DNA of 64,000 bases from Lyophyllum atratum (lineage: Eukaryota > Basidiomycota > Agaricomycetes > Agaricales > Lyophyllaceae): the NCBI GenBank assembly GCA_014905825.1, contig JACGCN010000010.1, forward strand, positions 1,488,001 through 1,552,000. Direction: 5' to 3'. Both the position numbers and the translations under genes were made by a program. Positions 11,401 to 23,237 of this stretch are shown here, piece after piece. Positions within the stretch are counted from its first letter, which is position 1; each line of letters opens with the position of its first letter. The notes beneath the pieces are model-generated. The model had not been told where the DNA came from. It did not search any database and saw only the letters and a list, made by a program, of their open reading frames with translations.

Positions 11401-14400
11401 ATGAATTTACTATGCCGCATCCTCTCTTCTCCTTTCGTCATGGTCATTGTCGCTGTGATTGCGATGTTGATAACCTATGATGTATCCTTGCGGAAACCTT
11501 TGGAGCTATTGGTCCCTTCGCCGCAACATCTCGATAATCAGTTTGGCTTATTCGAACTGGTCCCTGGCACAAACTCGGTCGTAGAGTGCGTGAAGTGGAT
11601 ACATCATAACACAACAGATAAAATCCATAATGCTTGCATATACTTAGCATTGTAGCCATCCATGGACTGGATGGACATTATAGAGATTCGTGGACGGCGG
11701 CGAATGGGAAGTTCTGGCTCGAAGACTTCTTGCCCGATAAAATCCCACAGGCGCGAATAATGTCGTATGGTTACGACGCCTACACACGCAATCGACCTCA
11801 GTTGTCAGACATGACCATAAATGATCACGCAGAGACTCTAGTGGCTGCCTTAGCCGCCGAGCGAAAGAAAACTGATGTCAGTCATATCATTCTCCATGAA
11901 TTCATCGTGCTCATCGTCATGTAGACCGAACGGCGACCTATTATTTTCGTGGCGCATAGCCTTGGTGGAATTGTTCTGAAAAATGTGAGTTAAGCATGTA
12001 AGGCTTTCGAAGACGTCGTGTGACTTTTGATAGGCCATGGTTCATGCTCATTTGTCCACGAGAAGCAATAAGTTCCATCATAAGTCTGTCGAGCTTTCAA
12101 CTTACGGAATCAACTTTCTTGGAACACCACATCTGGGCACTGATACCGACCTTGCAGATCTTCTTCTAAGCATACAATCCATCTATTCTGACACGAACGA
12201 CGCCGTTCTTCGTGACCTTGCACTCCACTCTCCTGCACTACAACAACAACTCTCACAGTATGCATCGATAAGCGGAAACTACAAGACTAATTTCTTTTTC
12301 GAGACGTTCGATACTGAATTATTTGGTGGAGTGAGGAAAAGGGTGCGCTGTTTCATTACATCGGAACGCTAATGGCCTAAAATGGGAGACCTTTAGCTTG
12401 TTCCCAAGTTCTCTGCAGTTGTTCCAGGGGCGACGGATGTGGACTCGATTCCTCTGCACAAGGACCACGTGGGTATGGCGAAGTATGAAAGCGGCAATGA
12501 TGGTGACTTCCAATCCATTGTTTCGCACTTGAGGAACATGGTCAAGGCTGCCCCGCCGGAGATCGAAAATCATTGGGAGTCGTACGATCGGCATGAGGGT
12601 GAGTAGTATGCTTGAACTCGTCCTCGAAGCTATCTCCATCTATTTTGTAGAAATGAGCCAGAAAGAGAAAGCTGGAATACAAATAATGAGTCTCGGTGCG
12701 TATTGTTACCTAGTTCCTCTACGGTCGACTCTAAATTGGTTCATTTGCAGCCGAGAGAGGTCTGTTCCGGATAGCCTTTGTTTCAAAGCTTTACGACTCA
12801 TACAGCACCTCATCCAGCCACTCTGAATACGCTCCCTTACGCCGACGGTGCTTTTTATAACGTGGAAAAGGGCTGCCTGCTCGGCACGAGAGCGGTTATC
12901 GTTGATTCCATTTTGGCGTGGATCAAATCAGCCAACCACACCGAGGCTGCAGAACTCTATTTCCTGACTGGCGGTGCGGGTGTGGGGAAGACGTCAATTG
13001 CCCACACCGTTGCCCAACGCTGCGAAGGCGAAAGTCTGTTGATGTCGTCTTTCTTCTTCGATGCACAGATGTCACAAATCAAACCTGCAAACTTATTTAG
13101 TACCATAGCGCGTAACCTGGCGGAAAGGAGCCCAACCTTTCGACGAAAAATCGTGCATGCGCTCGAGGAAACAAGGAGTCTGGCAGGCGCAGCTGTCCTT
13201 GACCATTTCACAGAATTGATCCTCAAACCGTCTCGTTCATTGCGCGATAACGAACCCGTGGTCATCATAGTCGATGCGCTAGACGAAGGAGATCTTCGAG
13301 AAACGCTCCAGGTTCTGCGAGTTCTTCGTGATGAGGTTCCTAAGCTCCCCGGGACGTTCCGCATACTTGTCACCGCGAGGATGACGCCAGACCTTGAATT
13401 TTATCTTCAGGACAAGCCTCATGTGCGAACGGTATCCATCAATACAGACGACCAAAACAATAGAGACGACATAGTTATCTATTCTCGCCACGTACTGCGG
13501 GATATCGCAATACAGAAGCGTCTTGGCGGCGATTGGCCAAGCCCGTTGCTGTTGAAAGACTTCATTTCGAGATCAGGCGGACTCTTCATCTGGGTTTCTA
13601 CAGTTTACGACTTCCTTCGCTCGTCTGTGAATGCAGATAAGCAACTCAAGTCGATCATTTCATCAGATACTTCACCTCACCTGTCCCCCGAACAGATCAT
13701 GGACGAGCTATATCTGACCATTCTCCAAAGGTGTAACTGGAAGGACACTGACTTCGCCCACGGGTATCACCTAATCATAGGATCCGTAATGGCTGCGAGG
13801 ACACCCCTCTCAATATCTGCACTACAGTCACTACATCGTCACACGTTATCATTCCCAGTCAGAAATCTCCTGTTACCGCTCGCATCCCTCCTTACGGGCA
13901 TCACAAACGAGGATTCGCCTATACAGATATTGCACCAATCTTTGAAAGACTTTATCACATTTCGCGCTCGGTCCTTGCCCAGCAGTCAAGACATTTACAT
14001 AAACGAAACACAACACAGCCAAAGACTTGCGCTTCTATGTCTCGTCGTACTGAACGAAGACTTACCGCAGACTGCCATGGCAGTGGGGGGCTACCTGGCA
14101 GCGACGGAGTCAGAAGGAATTCCACAGATCGCTGGACATACATTTTCGGCACATCTGCTATATGCATGTGAATTCTGGATGGACCACCTTGCTACAGTCG
14201 AGCAGCCAACACGAGAACTTGTTGATGCGTTGTCGATATTTCTGTCTACCAACATGATTACCTGGATGGAGGTTGTGACCGTTACACGGCAATTCGAAGG
14301 ACTTTCGAGGCTGAGGGATTGGATTGATGTAATTCTTTTCCATCACTCTCATTGCGAATGTATCCTAACATTACCTTCTAGGAAGAGCTTTCGAGCGACC

Positions 14401-16490
14401 GTGATATAGCAAGTCTCATAGTAACTGAGGAGATGGCTCAATCGCTCTTTCGCTTATCCGACAGATTGAGCTACATGGACCGTCGAAGAGAAGCTTTGAA
14501 AGCGGTTCAGGAAGCCGTCCGGCTGTACCGACTCCTTGCCCATGCCCAGCCCGCCGCATTCAATCCAGGCCTTGCACAATGTCTGAACCGCGTGGCTTAC
14601 AGACTCTCTGACCTAGGACATCGAGAGGAAGCCTTGAAGGCCGATGAAGAAGCTGTTGCGATATACCGACTACTCGCGAAGAAAATACCTAACGTATTCA
14701 AAGGAGATCTCGCATCGTGTCTAAGTAGCCTCGCAAGCAGGCTTACTGCGCTCGGCCACCGCGAAGAAGCCTTGAAGGCTTCCGAACAGGCTATAGGAAT
14801 CTATCGACAGCTCGCAACGGCACGCCCCAGTGAATTCAGCTCACATCTCGCCGATTCCCTTCAGGGCCTTGGGGAAGGACTGTTGGCACTTGGACGTCGA
14901 GAAGAAGCCTTGATGGCCCTTGAGGAAGCTGTCACCTTATATCGCACACTTTCGCAGGCACGTCCTGGAGCGTATAGCGACGGCCTGGCATGGGGTTTGC
15001 ATAGTCTTGCAGACATGCTCACCAGGCTCGGACGTCGAGAGGAATCCTTGAAAGCCGTTGAAGAAGCCGTCGGCATATTTCGATCACTCGCAGCGGAACG
15101 TCCCGATTCCAGATCGTATCTCCCGAGCGCCCTGCATGAGCTCGCATACAGCCTTCTCAAGGTTCAGCGACAGGAAGACGCCTTAGCGTCTGCCGAGGAA
15201 GCCATCAGGCTTTATCGAGCATTGTTAACGGCACACCCAAATGTCTTGGACTCCGAGCTTGCATGGTGCCTGGAGACCCTCGCGCTTGTGCTTTCTGCCC
15301 TTGGTCGTCGAGAAGAAGCATTGACCGCCAGTAATGAAGCTGTCTCGCTACATCGTCCACTCGCGGAGGCACACCCTAGCGCATTTAACCATGCCCTTGC
15401 ACGGTCTCTGAACAATCAAGCATACATGCTTTCCGAACTTGGGCATCGATACGACGCCTTACGCGCCGCCGAAGAAACAACGTCACTATTCCAGCCACTC
15501 GCAAAGGCACATCCCACGGCGTTCAACGGAGATTTTGCATGGTCCTTGAATAGCCTCGCAAACAGGCTTGCAGAATGTGGGCGTCGGGATGAAGCTTTGA
15601 AAGCTTCCGAGCAAGCCGTCGGTGTGTATCGAACAGGCGTAACAGCGCTCCGCGATGATGAAGTCGGCCACGACTTTCCGGAGTTACTTGTTGTACTCGC
15701 GCAGCGGCTCTCCGCGCTTGGATATCGGGAAGATGCCTTAGCAACTATTCACGAAGCCATCGCGATGTATCGACGACTTGAAACGGCACGTCCCAAAGCA
15801 TACAGCCATGGTCTTGCATGGGCTCTGCAGAACCTTGCAGACCTGCGTACGAGGCTTGGATACCGGCGCGAGTCATTAGATGCCGCTGAAGAAGCTGTCG
15901 AGCTGTTTCGTCCACTCGCAGTAAAGCACCAAGATTCCAGAACAAGTCTCCCGTATGCCTTGCATGAGTTAGCCTATAGCCTTTTCATGGTTGATCGGCA
16001 TGAGGAAGCCTTGGAAGTCGTTGAGGAAGCCATCAGGTTGTTTCAGCCATTCGTGAAGGCATATCCCACTGTATTCAACCCGGAGCTAGGTTGGTGTCTT
16101 GGGACTCGCGCGCAGGTGCTTTCCGCCCTAGGACGGCGAGAAGAAGGTTTGGTTGCTATTGAAGAAGCCGTCTCATTGCATCGAGCACTCGCAGAGGAAC
16201 ACCCTAATGTGTTCAATGACTCCCTCGCACGGTCTCTCAACCGTTTCGCCAACATCGTCTCGCAACTTGGGCGTCGAGAGGACGCTCTGAGCGCTGCTGA
16301 AGAGGCCGCCGGGCTATATCGCCCATTGGCAAAGGCCTACCCAAAGGCCTTCAACGGAGAACTCGCGTGGTGTCTGACTACGCTGGCAAATCTGGTCCCT
16401 CCACAGACTGAGATTACCCTGGCAAATCTGGTCCCTCCACAAACTCCCGAGTATGCCTGGATCTTCGCCAAAGATGCCGCCCTGTTGTGA
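11401..16490 (+). CDS. NLR immune-type receptor: membrane segment, SesB-like alpha/beta hydrolase, NACHT, 14 TPRs
   Basis: Fungal NLRs are thought to mediate non-self recognition. Eight exons (11401-11585, 11648-11876, 11925-11984, 12034-12330, 12397-12598, 12651-12695, 12806-14328, 14382-16490) join in frame to 1549 residues. The N-terminus has a hydrophobic span (FVMVIVAVIAMLITY, residues 13-27). Next is a SesB-like hydrolase with AIHGLDGH and the nucleophile motif AHSLGG (Ser at about 150). The NACHT domain has Walker A GGAGVGKTS (about 395) and Walker B VVIIVDALDE. After a helical region come 14 TPR units of 45-47 residues (877-1518). The TGA at 16488-16490 falls inside a further, degenerate TPR unit. 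Domain order matches known fungal hydrolase-NACHT-TPR proteins. Ligand and effector outcome are unknown; loss of the last repeat may or may not matter. Confidence 0.92.
14472..16397 (+). repeat. TPR-encoding repeat array, 14 units, with a six-unit block duplication
   Basis: Units of 45-47 codons share the core LGRREEALKA.EEAV.LYR.LA...P..FN..LA..L..LA. Units 3-8 (14745-15569) and 9-14 (15570-16397) correspond one to one: 5 and 11 both carry DSR..LP.ALHELAYSL and are one codon short, 6 and 12 follow with EEAIRL, 7 and 13 with SALGRREE, and 8 and 14 with LAKA.P.AFNG. An ancestral block of six was therefore copied in tandem. Confidence 0.85.
16383..16445 (+). repeat. 36 bp in-frame tandem duplication near the NLR C-terminus
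   Basis: CTGGCAAATCTGGTCCCTCC recurs with a 36 bp period (first at 16383, second at 16419), so the protein repeats LANLVPPQT. Only one or two differences separate the copies, so the duplication is recent. It lies at the junction between the last good TPR and the degenerate tail. Confidence 0.85.
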
Positions 16491-16586
16491 CGGTCACTCG
16501 CAATGGCGCCCCCCAAAGCATTCAATGCAGATCCTGCATCGTGTCTGAATACCTTCGCTGCTCTGCTTTCTCCGATTCCGTTATAG
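16491..16586 (+). pseudogene. Untranslated remnant of a 15th TPR of the NLR
   Basis: Directly after the NLR stop codon TGA the same frame continues as RSLAMAPPKAFNADPASC and LNTFAALLSPIPL to a TAG at 16584-16586. This matches the second half of the other repeat units (LYRPLAKAYPKAFNG..AWCL). The TGA stands where the other units have a Tyr or His codon, so a nonsense change has probably shortened the ancestral protein by 32 residues. Confidence 0.75.
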
Positions 16587-17151
16587 TATCAAGAAGCCTT
16601 GGGGCTTTTATCAAGCCCTGTCAGAGGCATATTCTGACATATATTCCATCCAAATTCTATAATGACCATGATTGCCGTCACGGAGTTGGCAGCGGGAACT
16701 CGGGGGCACAGAAGACTTGAGCCTTTTGACCGACTTTTGACAAACCCAGAGACTAGTGCAGAATTTTCGGGAAGCTACTTATAGTATGCCGTTAAATCGC
16801 TGGACTAATTCACGTAGCATGAGGGACGTACAATACGCCTAAAAGTTGTACGCGTTTCGGCCTACGATCCCTTACCAGACATCGGAATTCGAGTTATGGC
16901 CATTCTCGGTCATTCTTGCACCATGAGTGAAAGTGAGCGAAGGTTGGCAAAGGGTATGCGGAAAGCACTCGATTTGTCCTGCTTGAACAATCCCGGAATC
17001 TTGCGTGATTGCTGATCAGCTCATGTTCTTGCAGCCACATGCGACTTCTACGCACTACGGCCCGGATGGGAGAGGACCATGCTCCAAAACACAGGGGTTC
17101 TCGTTGTAATAATCAACGAAGTTGAAGCTTGACCTATAGTTCTCGCATCCC
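16587..17151. other. Intergenic, upstream of the dehydratase gene
   Basis: No gene recognised in 565 bp. Confidence 0.5.
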
Positions 17152-18783
17152 ATGGCCCCCAGTATCATAACCAAGTTTGAGGTTCGTGAAACCTTTCTCC
17201 TCTCCACCTAAGTGGGAAGGCTGATATCATCGAAACCCAGGTTTTCCGAGTGCCCCCACGCTGGCTGTTCGTTCGTCTCGAAACCTCCGATGGCATCGTC
17301 GGATGGGGCGAAGGAACGCTCGAGGGCCACACTGAAGCCGTTGAAGGCGCCTACCGGGACCTCATCGACCGGTTCGTGGGCTGCGATGCGGACAACATCG
17401 AAGATATATGGCAGACTGCACATCGCGGCCGGTTCTATCGCGGCGGCCCCGTCCTAATGGTAGGTCTACCCGTCCGTCGCGATCCAGTAAATTGATTAGT
17501 CGTGACTATTTTAGAGCGCGCTTTCCGGATTAGATATCGCATTATGGGATATAAAGGGAAAGAAACTGGGGGTTCCTGTCTGGCAGCTACTAGGAGGCAA
17601 AGTTCGTGCCCGCGTGAGGGTGTATGGGTGGATTGGCGGCGATCAGCCCTCCGACACATTCACCGCAGCTATGTTCCGTAAAAGCCAAGGCTTTACGGCG
17701 GTAAAGATGAACGCTACTGGTACGTCACTTCAGCATCTAATCGACATTCATAAAGGCTGATCGAAGACGGATGTAACAGAATCTATCGCCTGGATTGATA
17801 ACCCTTCTATCCTGAACGATACAGTCACTCGTGTCAAAGATATCCGATCTTTAGGACTGGATGTCGGCGTGGACTTCCATGGGAGGTTGCACAAAGGGAT
17901 GGCAAAGCAGCTTGCTAAACTCCTGGAGCCCTATCAACCACTGTTCATCGAAGGTCAGATCCCCATGTTTTTCCTTCTCCTCGCGTCATCAACTCATGCT
18001 ACCGTCCAGAACCTATGCTCCCAACCCAACCCGAAGAAATCGCAGACCTTTCGAAAACCGTCTCAACACCAATCGCGCTAGGGGAGCGTCTGTACACCCG
18101 CACGGACTTCCGTCCTTACCTCGAGAAACGCGCAATTGATATCGCCCAACCCGATGTGAATGGCAAGAACGTTATTTAATGATTTCACTGACGCCTGCGA
18201 ATAGGTATCGCACTGCGGTGGAATCAGTGAATTACACCGTATTGCCACCCTCACCGAAACCTACGATGTGGCCCTCGCGCCTCACTCGCCGCTCGGCCCC
18301 ATTGCTCTTGCGGCATGTATGCAGGTTGCGATAAACGCGCCGAATTGTGAGTCAATCAAGACACCCTGAATACTGACCTGTGTTGATCCATTCCACAGTC
18401 GTCATCCAAGAAATGAGCTGGAATGTGCGTCTTCGTTCTGCCCGCCTTGGATACGTAGATATCTTACCGGGCTTCGGCACCTAGATCCACTACAACACTG
18501 CAGCATGCGCGGATCCCGCTATGAGAGCCGACCTGCACACCTACATGTTGAATCCTGATGTATTTACGGTGTCAGAAGGACATATAGCTGCGCTGGAAGG
18601 TGCGTCGCTTGTGCCTTGCTGACCTCGTGAATGCTCCGGCCAACACAATAGCCAGGTCCGGGGATAGGAATTGAAATCAATGAGGCGATGGTGCGTGAAG
18701 TATCAGCCAAGTATGTCGCGACATACCCAGCATGGAAAAATCCTGTGTGGCGTGGCGAGGACGGGAGCTTGCGGGAGTGGTGA
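17152..18783 (+). CDS. Enolase-superfamily sugar-acid dehydratase, D-galactonate dehydratase-like
   Basis: Predicted to dehydrate an aldonic acid (probably galactonate or a related acid) to a 2-keto-3-deoxy acid, with Mg2+. The start codon at 17152 gives [10 protein letters not shown]. Short introns in normal fungal style join the N-terminal capping domain ([20 protein letters not shown], then YRGGPVLM) to the barrel ([19 protein letters not shown]). The three expected acidic metal ligands are visible in DFHGR, FIEEP (rebuilt over an intron) and GERL. They are followed by the catalytic His region [13 protein letters not shown] and the C-terminal EMSWN, then YNTAA. The last exon ends at 18783. 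All junctions keep frame. Mandelate racemase/muconate lactonising family membership is secure; the exact substrate is not. Confidence 0.85.
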
Positions 18784-18962
18784 GGCGTCTTCGTCACACT
18801 GTTAATCGGTGCATATCCTGCTCCTTCAACTGTACTACATATATCCACCGGAAGAAATACCAAGCTGAGGGGATGGATCAAGGAGATAACACGATATGTT
18901 TCAGCGTGAGGTTCCTATAATCCCCCAAATTACCCGGCGTGGAGCCGCGTGCGCCATGGACA

Positions 18963-20368
18963 TTATTGACGCATTTCCTCCATGATGCTCTTCGAAGCGT
19001 CCATCCACGCCGCCGCAAGGATTTTTTGTCCTTCAGCTGTCGGGTGTAAACCATCCATTGTATGCTCCCGTCGAAGACTGCTTCCAATATCGCAAGATGA
19101 TATATTGATGTGCGGAACACACCTCGAAAGTGCGTCCACGAATGATGGAAATTGTGATGCAAGCGAAGGAACCGCCTCAGCATCTGAAATATCATCAATT
19201 TGTTCATCCGTGAAATCGGGAAACGGATGCTTTTGGTAAAAAACATATTGAGTATGCAGTCGGGAACGCCACACTAGGATTAGTAGCAATAGATTGTGAC
19301 ATACGACAATGATGATTTGTTCGAGGGACTTGGAATAGAAGGTCGATAGTTTCGAAACGAACGCGGATAGAGCGGTTTGGAACCTCTGAGGATCCACATC
19401 CTGGGCCTCATCGTTGGTACCTAGCTATGATCTTGAGAATTAATGCTCAACGAACAGAGACAAACATGTCTTGCCCAATGCTATAACAAGCAAATTTGAA
19501 TGAAGGTTCTCGTCGTCTGAATCATAGACAGAGTCGGACCACGGAGAAGCCTTGAAACCAGATGAGGCTCATCCACAATCTTGCTTTCCAGGACAATCAC
19601 AGACATGAAAAAATCGCGTCCCCATCCCCTTGGACAAATCACCACCGCCTTCCTCTTGCTGTATCCCTTCTTCCGCCGGGTCCGTCAACCTCATACCCGG
19701 AAATGCGAGCAGATCAACTGCTATCTGGACTCCCATTTCCTTCCTTAACCTGTCTCTTGCAAGGAAGGGAAAGGCGTCCAAGCAGCTTCTAGGTATAAGA
19801 GCTGAGCCATCGGTGTAGCCGCAGGATACCGAGTCGCCGACGAATAAGGCACGTATTGGACTTAGAGCTTCGACAAGTGATGGGGGAGGGTGGATATCAT
19901 CGGCCTAGGCGGGGTAGTCAGATGGGTTAAGAGGTAACATGTAAACGAGGAAGTGGGTACAGAGGGTATGATTATTGCCTCCAGCTCAAAGACACAGGCC
20001 CAATCAATAAGGGTTAGCTCAACCACCCTGCCGATCGGTATTTCGACGTCCTCTTGTGAGCTGTTGAACAGCTGTATCGTCTGTGAGGCTTCCATATCAT
20101 ACAAACCAACGACATTCTCTGAGCCTCCCGTCGCCCCCGAAATGACATAACAGATCATGGGTGTCCCTCCGTTGAAACGATCCTTGCGCTCCGTGAGAGG
20201 CCCAGCTCGAATGCTCAATGACCGACCAGTGCATAGAAGCCTGAGAGACGCGCCACACCAGGAAGCGACTAGAGAGCCTGTGTTCGTCTTTTGCCATCTT
20301 CCAGAGCGTTCAAGTTGGCATAGGCCGGCCGGGTGTAGTTCACCGAGGGGGACAGGGAGTGTTGACAT
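18963..20368 (-). CDS. SGNH/GDSL hydrolase with N-terminal beta-sandwich (carbohydrate-esterase-2-like)
   Basis: Probable esterase that deacetylates a polysaccharide or sugar. The start at 20368 gives MSTLPVPLGELHPAGLCQLE. The first exon encodes a beta-rich domain without signal peptide (SGRWQKTNTGSLVASWCGAS, later VVELTLIDWACVFELEAIII), as in CE2-type enzymes. The SGNH domain follows: block I is ALFVGDSVSCGY (nucleophile Ser), block III is LGTNDEAQD, and block V is DGLHPTAEGQ with the catalytic Asp/His. The exon carrying GDS starts near 19913. The intron at 19421-19474 has a GC donor. Near 19310 the frame also runs through a possible intron; splicing it gives IIIVHPFPDF, which resembles the family better. 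It is tail to tail with the dehydratase gene (180 bp apart). Substrate unknown. Confidence 0.75.
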
Positions 20369-20871
20369 ACCTCAGGTGCCTTGGCAGTAGTGGTGATGAT
20401 GGTGGTCAGAGGACGACCCGAAATCGGCAAAACCCGATTGACTTCAACCTGGGATTGTCAAATTGCTATGGATATTCGTCAGTGCAAGGGCCGAAGGCCG
20501 ACTTATGAAGGTAGATATCATACGCCTGATGAAACGAGGCTGACGACGTCGAATTCTGCTACTTAGTTGCGCCGAGGATTGATAGCTGCACTATTACATC
20601 GATGATTGCCATCATGACCGGTCTGAATAGCCATTTCCAATGTTTCATGGCCCGGGTGTCTGTGCGGCTTTACATAGGGAAATCACATATGGCGCAAATT
20701 GTCGCAATGGTTGGATGAAGACTTGAAGGAATGTCAATGTCATGATGCCAATTCAGGAGGAGGTTCCCACGGACCCTTTGATCGAAACCACCAGCTCCGA
20801 GTCGGTTGGTTCGCATCTTCGCCGATAAACTCTTCTTTCTCTTTCTTCCACCAGTTTTTTCTGCCCAAAAC
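20369..20871. other. Intergenic between divergent esterase and splicing-factor genes
   Basis: The 503 bp hold the two upstream regions. No gene or clear TATA box was seen. Confidence 0.5.
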
Positions 20872-22745
20872 ATGGCTGACGCTGGTAAGGCCTAGGACAC
20901 GACTATTTGTTTCCTAGTGTGCTCATCGTATACTGCTTTCAGGATTCTTTAAAGGTACCTCAGCCGACCAGGACAGACGCTTTTCAGACAAAGAGGTTAA
21001 GCTTCTCAAGTCCATGAAGTTTCCTGCAGAGTTCGATAAAAAGGTACTGCTCGTGTTGCATCGTGTTTTGCGTTATCTCACCTCATTTCTCAAGGTCGAC
21101 ATGCGAAAAGTCAACCTCGCTGTCATCAGACCCTGGATTGCCAAAAAGATCGTCGAGCTGGTCGGCTTCGAGGACGAGGTCGTAGTTGAATACGCCATGG
21201 GACTCTTGGAAGACGAGCAGCAGCCGGTACGTGTCCTCCTCCCCGCGCACGCGCTGCCTATGAACTAACTTTCCCTTTGTCTCTCGTGCAGACGCCTGAC
21301 CCCAAAAAGATGCAAATTAATCTAACAGGCTTCCTTACTAAAGACACGCCTACATTCATGACTGCTCTCTGGAATCTCCTTCTCGAAGCCCAAACTGACG
21401 TGTCTGGCGTGCCACGCACTTTCGTCGAGGAAAAGAAGGCGGAGATGCGCCGCGCCCGGGAAAGCGGCACTCGCGCAATTGACGAGAGCGACCGCAGGTT
21501 CCGGCTGGATGAGATCCGTGACGGGGAGCGCGGCGGGCGTGGAGGATTCCGTGGACGAGGCCGGGGGCGGGGTGGCAGGGGACGCGGAGGGTTCGATGAC
21601 GATCGCGGTGGAGGAGGCGGCAGGTCCCGGGATGGAGGCTGGGGAACCAGAGGCGGAGGTCCTCCTGGTGGCGGCGGCGGCGGCGGCGTAAGAACCACAC
21701 TCCTTCTCATCGCCTAATCTGAATTCTCACCAGTTCCCCGATATTTAACAGGGCCCACCACGACGTCGCTCCTCTCGCTCGCCCCCACCCCGGCGACGTT
21801 CCCGTTCCCGTTCCGTAGGCAGCTCACGCTCCCCCAGCAACATGCGCCGGTTCCGTTCTCCCCCACCCCGCCCCGGGCGCCGCTCTCCAGACCGTGACAT
21901 CCGCAGCTCTCGTTCCCCGCCCCCACCCCGTCGCAGATCACCTCCACCCCACATGCGCGGTGGCAGCAGCGTAGACCGCCCCCCTTCCCGCTCCCCTTCC
22001 CGCTCCCCTCCACCTCCGCCTTCCCGCCGCAGGCCCCGCTCGCCCTCTTTCACACCCCCGCCCCGCGAGCGTAAGCGCGGCAGCGACAGGCGCTACAAAG
22101 GCCGCGACAGCAACAGCCCCCCCGCACGCCGGCGCCGCCTCTCCCCCGGTGCACGCTCCCAATCCCAGTCCCTCAGCCGCTCGCGCTCTCCGCCTCCTGC
22201 ACGGGGCTACCCGAGGCGCCGCAGCGTCAGCCACAGCCGCAGGAGGAGCGCCAGTCCGCCGCGTCGGTCCCATCGCCGCAGGAGCCCGTCGAGGTCGAGA
22301 TCTCCCGTATCCCCGCCGCCGCCGAGGAGGAGGAGCCCATCTCCGGGTCCGGGTGCGAGGAGGCGTGCGGTGGGGGGTCATGGCCGGAGCAGGAGTAGGA
22401 GCACTGGGAGTCGGTCCCCGCGCCATGGGCGTAGGGAGGACAAGATGGATGTTGATCGAGGAGAGGGCAGAGGGAGTGGTGGTGGGCGTGGGGAGTTGAA
22501 AATCAAGGGACAGGCTGATGCGGAGCGGAAGAAGGGTAGACGGGATGACGAGGCGAGCGAAGTGGGTGTTTCTTTTTCCTTTCTCACTGCCCTTGCTGAG
22601 TTCTTGCGCTAATTTTTCTTTCGTTTGGCTTTGCATCTTCAAGGAACCCGAGCGGAGCAATCTGGAGCTGGAGAAGAGGGAGAACGAGTTGAAGGAAAAG
22701 GCGTTGAGGAATAAGGTCATGAGGACGCGGAAGGGGAGTAGCTAA
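20872..22745 (+). CDS. SRRM1/SRm160-like splicing coactivator (PWI domain plus RS-rich tail)
   Basis: Nuclear mRNA-processing factor. The start at 20872 (ATGGCTGACGCTG, then an intron) leads to GFFKGTSADQDRRFSDKEVK and a complete PWI nucleic-acid-binding fold: VNLAVIRPWIAKKIVELVGF, EYAMGLLEDEQQ, PDPKKMQINLTGFL, MTALWNLLLEAQ. This is followed by an RGG/Gly-rich segment, a long Arg/Ser/Pro domain (many RSPPP, SRSRS and RRRSPSP units) and a Lys/Glu-rich coiled C-terminus ending MRTRKGSS at 22745. Six or so exons join in frame. Domain order and RS richness match SRRM1. The very GC-rich RS region makes long spurious frames on both strands, which I ignored. Confidence 0.92.
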
Positions 22746-23168
22746 TCGCTGAGGCTGGGGCTTTCTGACTGACGGGCAAGTAATCCGTACCTTTTCCACA
22801 ATTTTGTTCTTCTCCTTTCCATATATCGATACTTAGGGCCTTTGTACACAGACCGGACTAATTTCCAATGCGAATGTTTTAAGTGGGGGGTCGCGCCCTG
22901 CGCCCTCGCAGGAAGTATTCTCCTTTGATCTTGCGATGAGCATCTGCGTCTTGACGTCTGTATAAGCGCATGTGTCGCTGGATCGAAGGTCGAAACCGGG
23001 TCACATTGAGCCAACAACCCACGCCAGGATGAACCCCGGAGGACAGCCTGATCCCGAGGTTTACGCAAAGGTTCCCTACTGTTGCCAAGCCCGTAGTTAT
23101 TTCTCCGCAAAAGTGGCTCCTTCCCTTCACCGTGCACGAGATCCCAGGGGAGAAGCCTCTTTCTCGCC
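22746..23168. other. Intergenic, upstream region of the LPMO gene
   Basis: About 420 bp with no gene recognised, ending at the TATA-like box of the LPMO gene. Confidence 0.5.
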
Positions 23169-23175
23169 TATATAG
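23169..23175 (+). promoter_or_regulatory. TATA-like box (TATATAG) of the LPMO gene
   Basis: TATATAG at 23169 lies 69 bp upstream of the LPMO start codon, a usual spacing for inducible fungal carbohydrate-active enzyme genes. Confidence 0.5.
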
Positions 23176-23237
23176 ATGGGATGTACCCCAGCCGAGGCTG
23201 TTTGCCAGATCGATCCCTCTTCTGAAAACCAACTGAT

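Noticed and set aside
21258..22720. Long reverse-strand frames opposite the SRRM1-like gene, rich in Pro, Arg and Ala
   Set aside because: They are shadows of the GC-rich RS/RGG coding repeats on the other strand.
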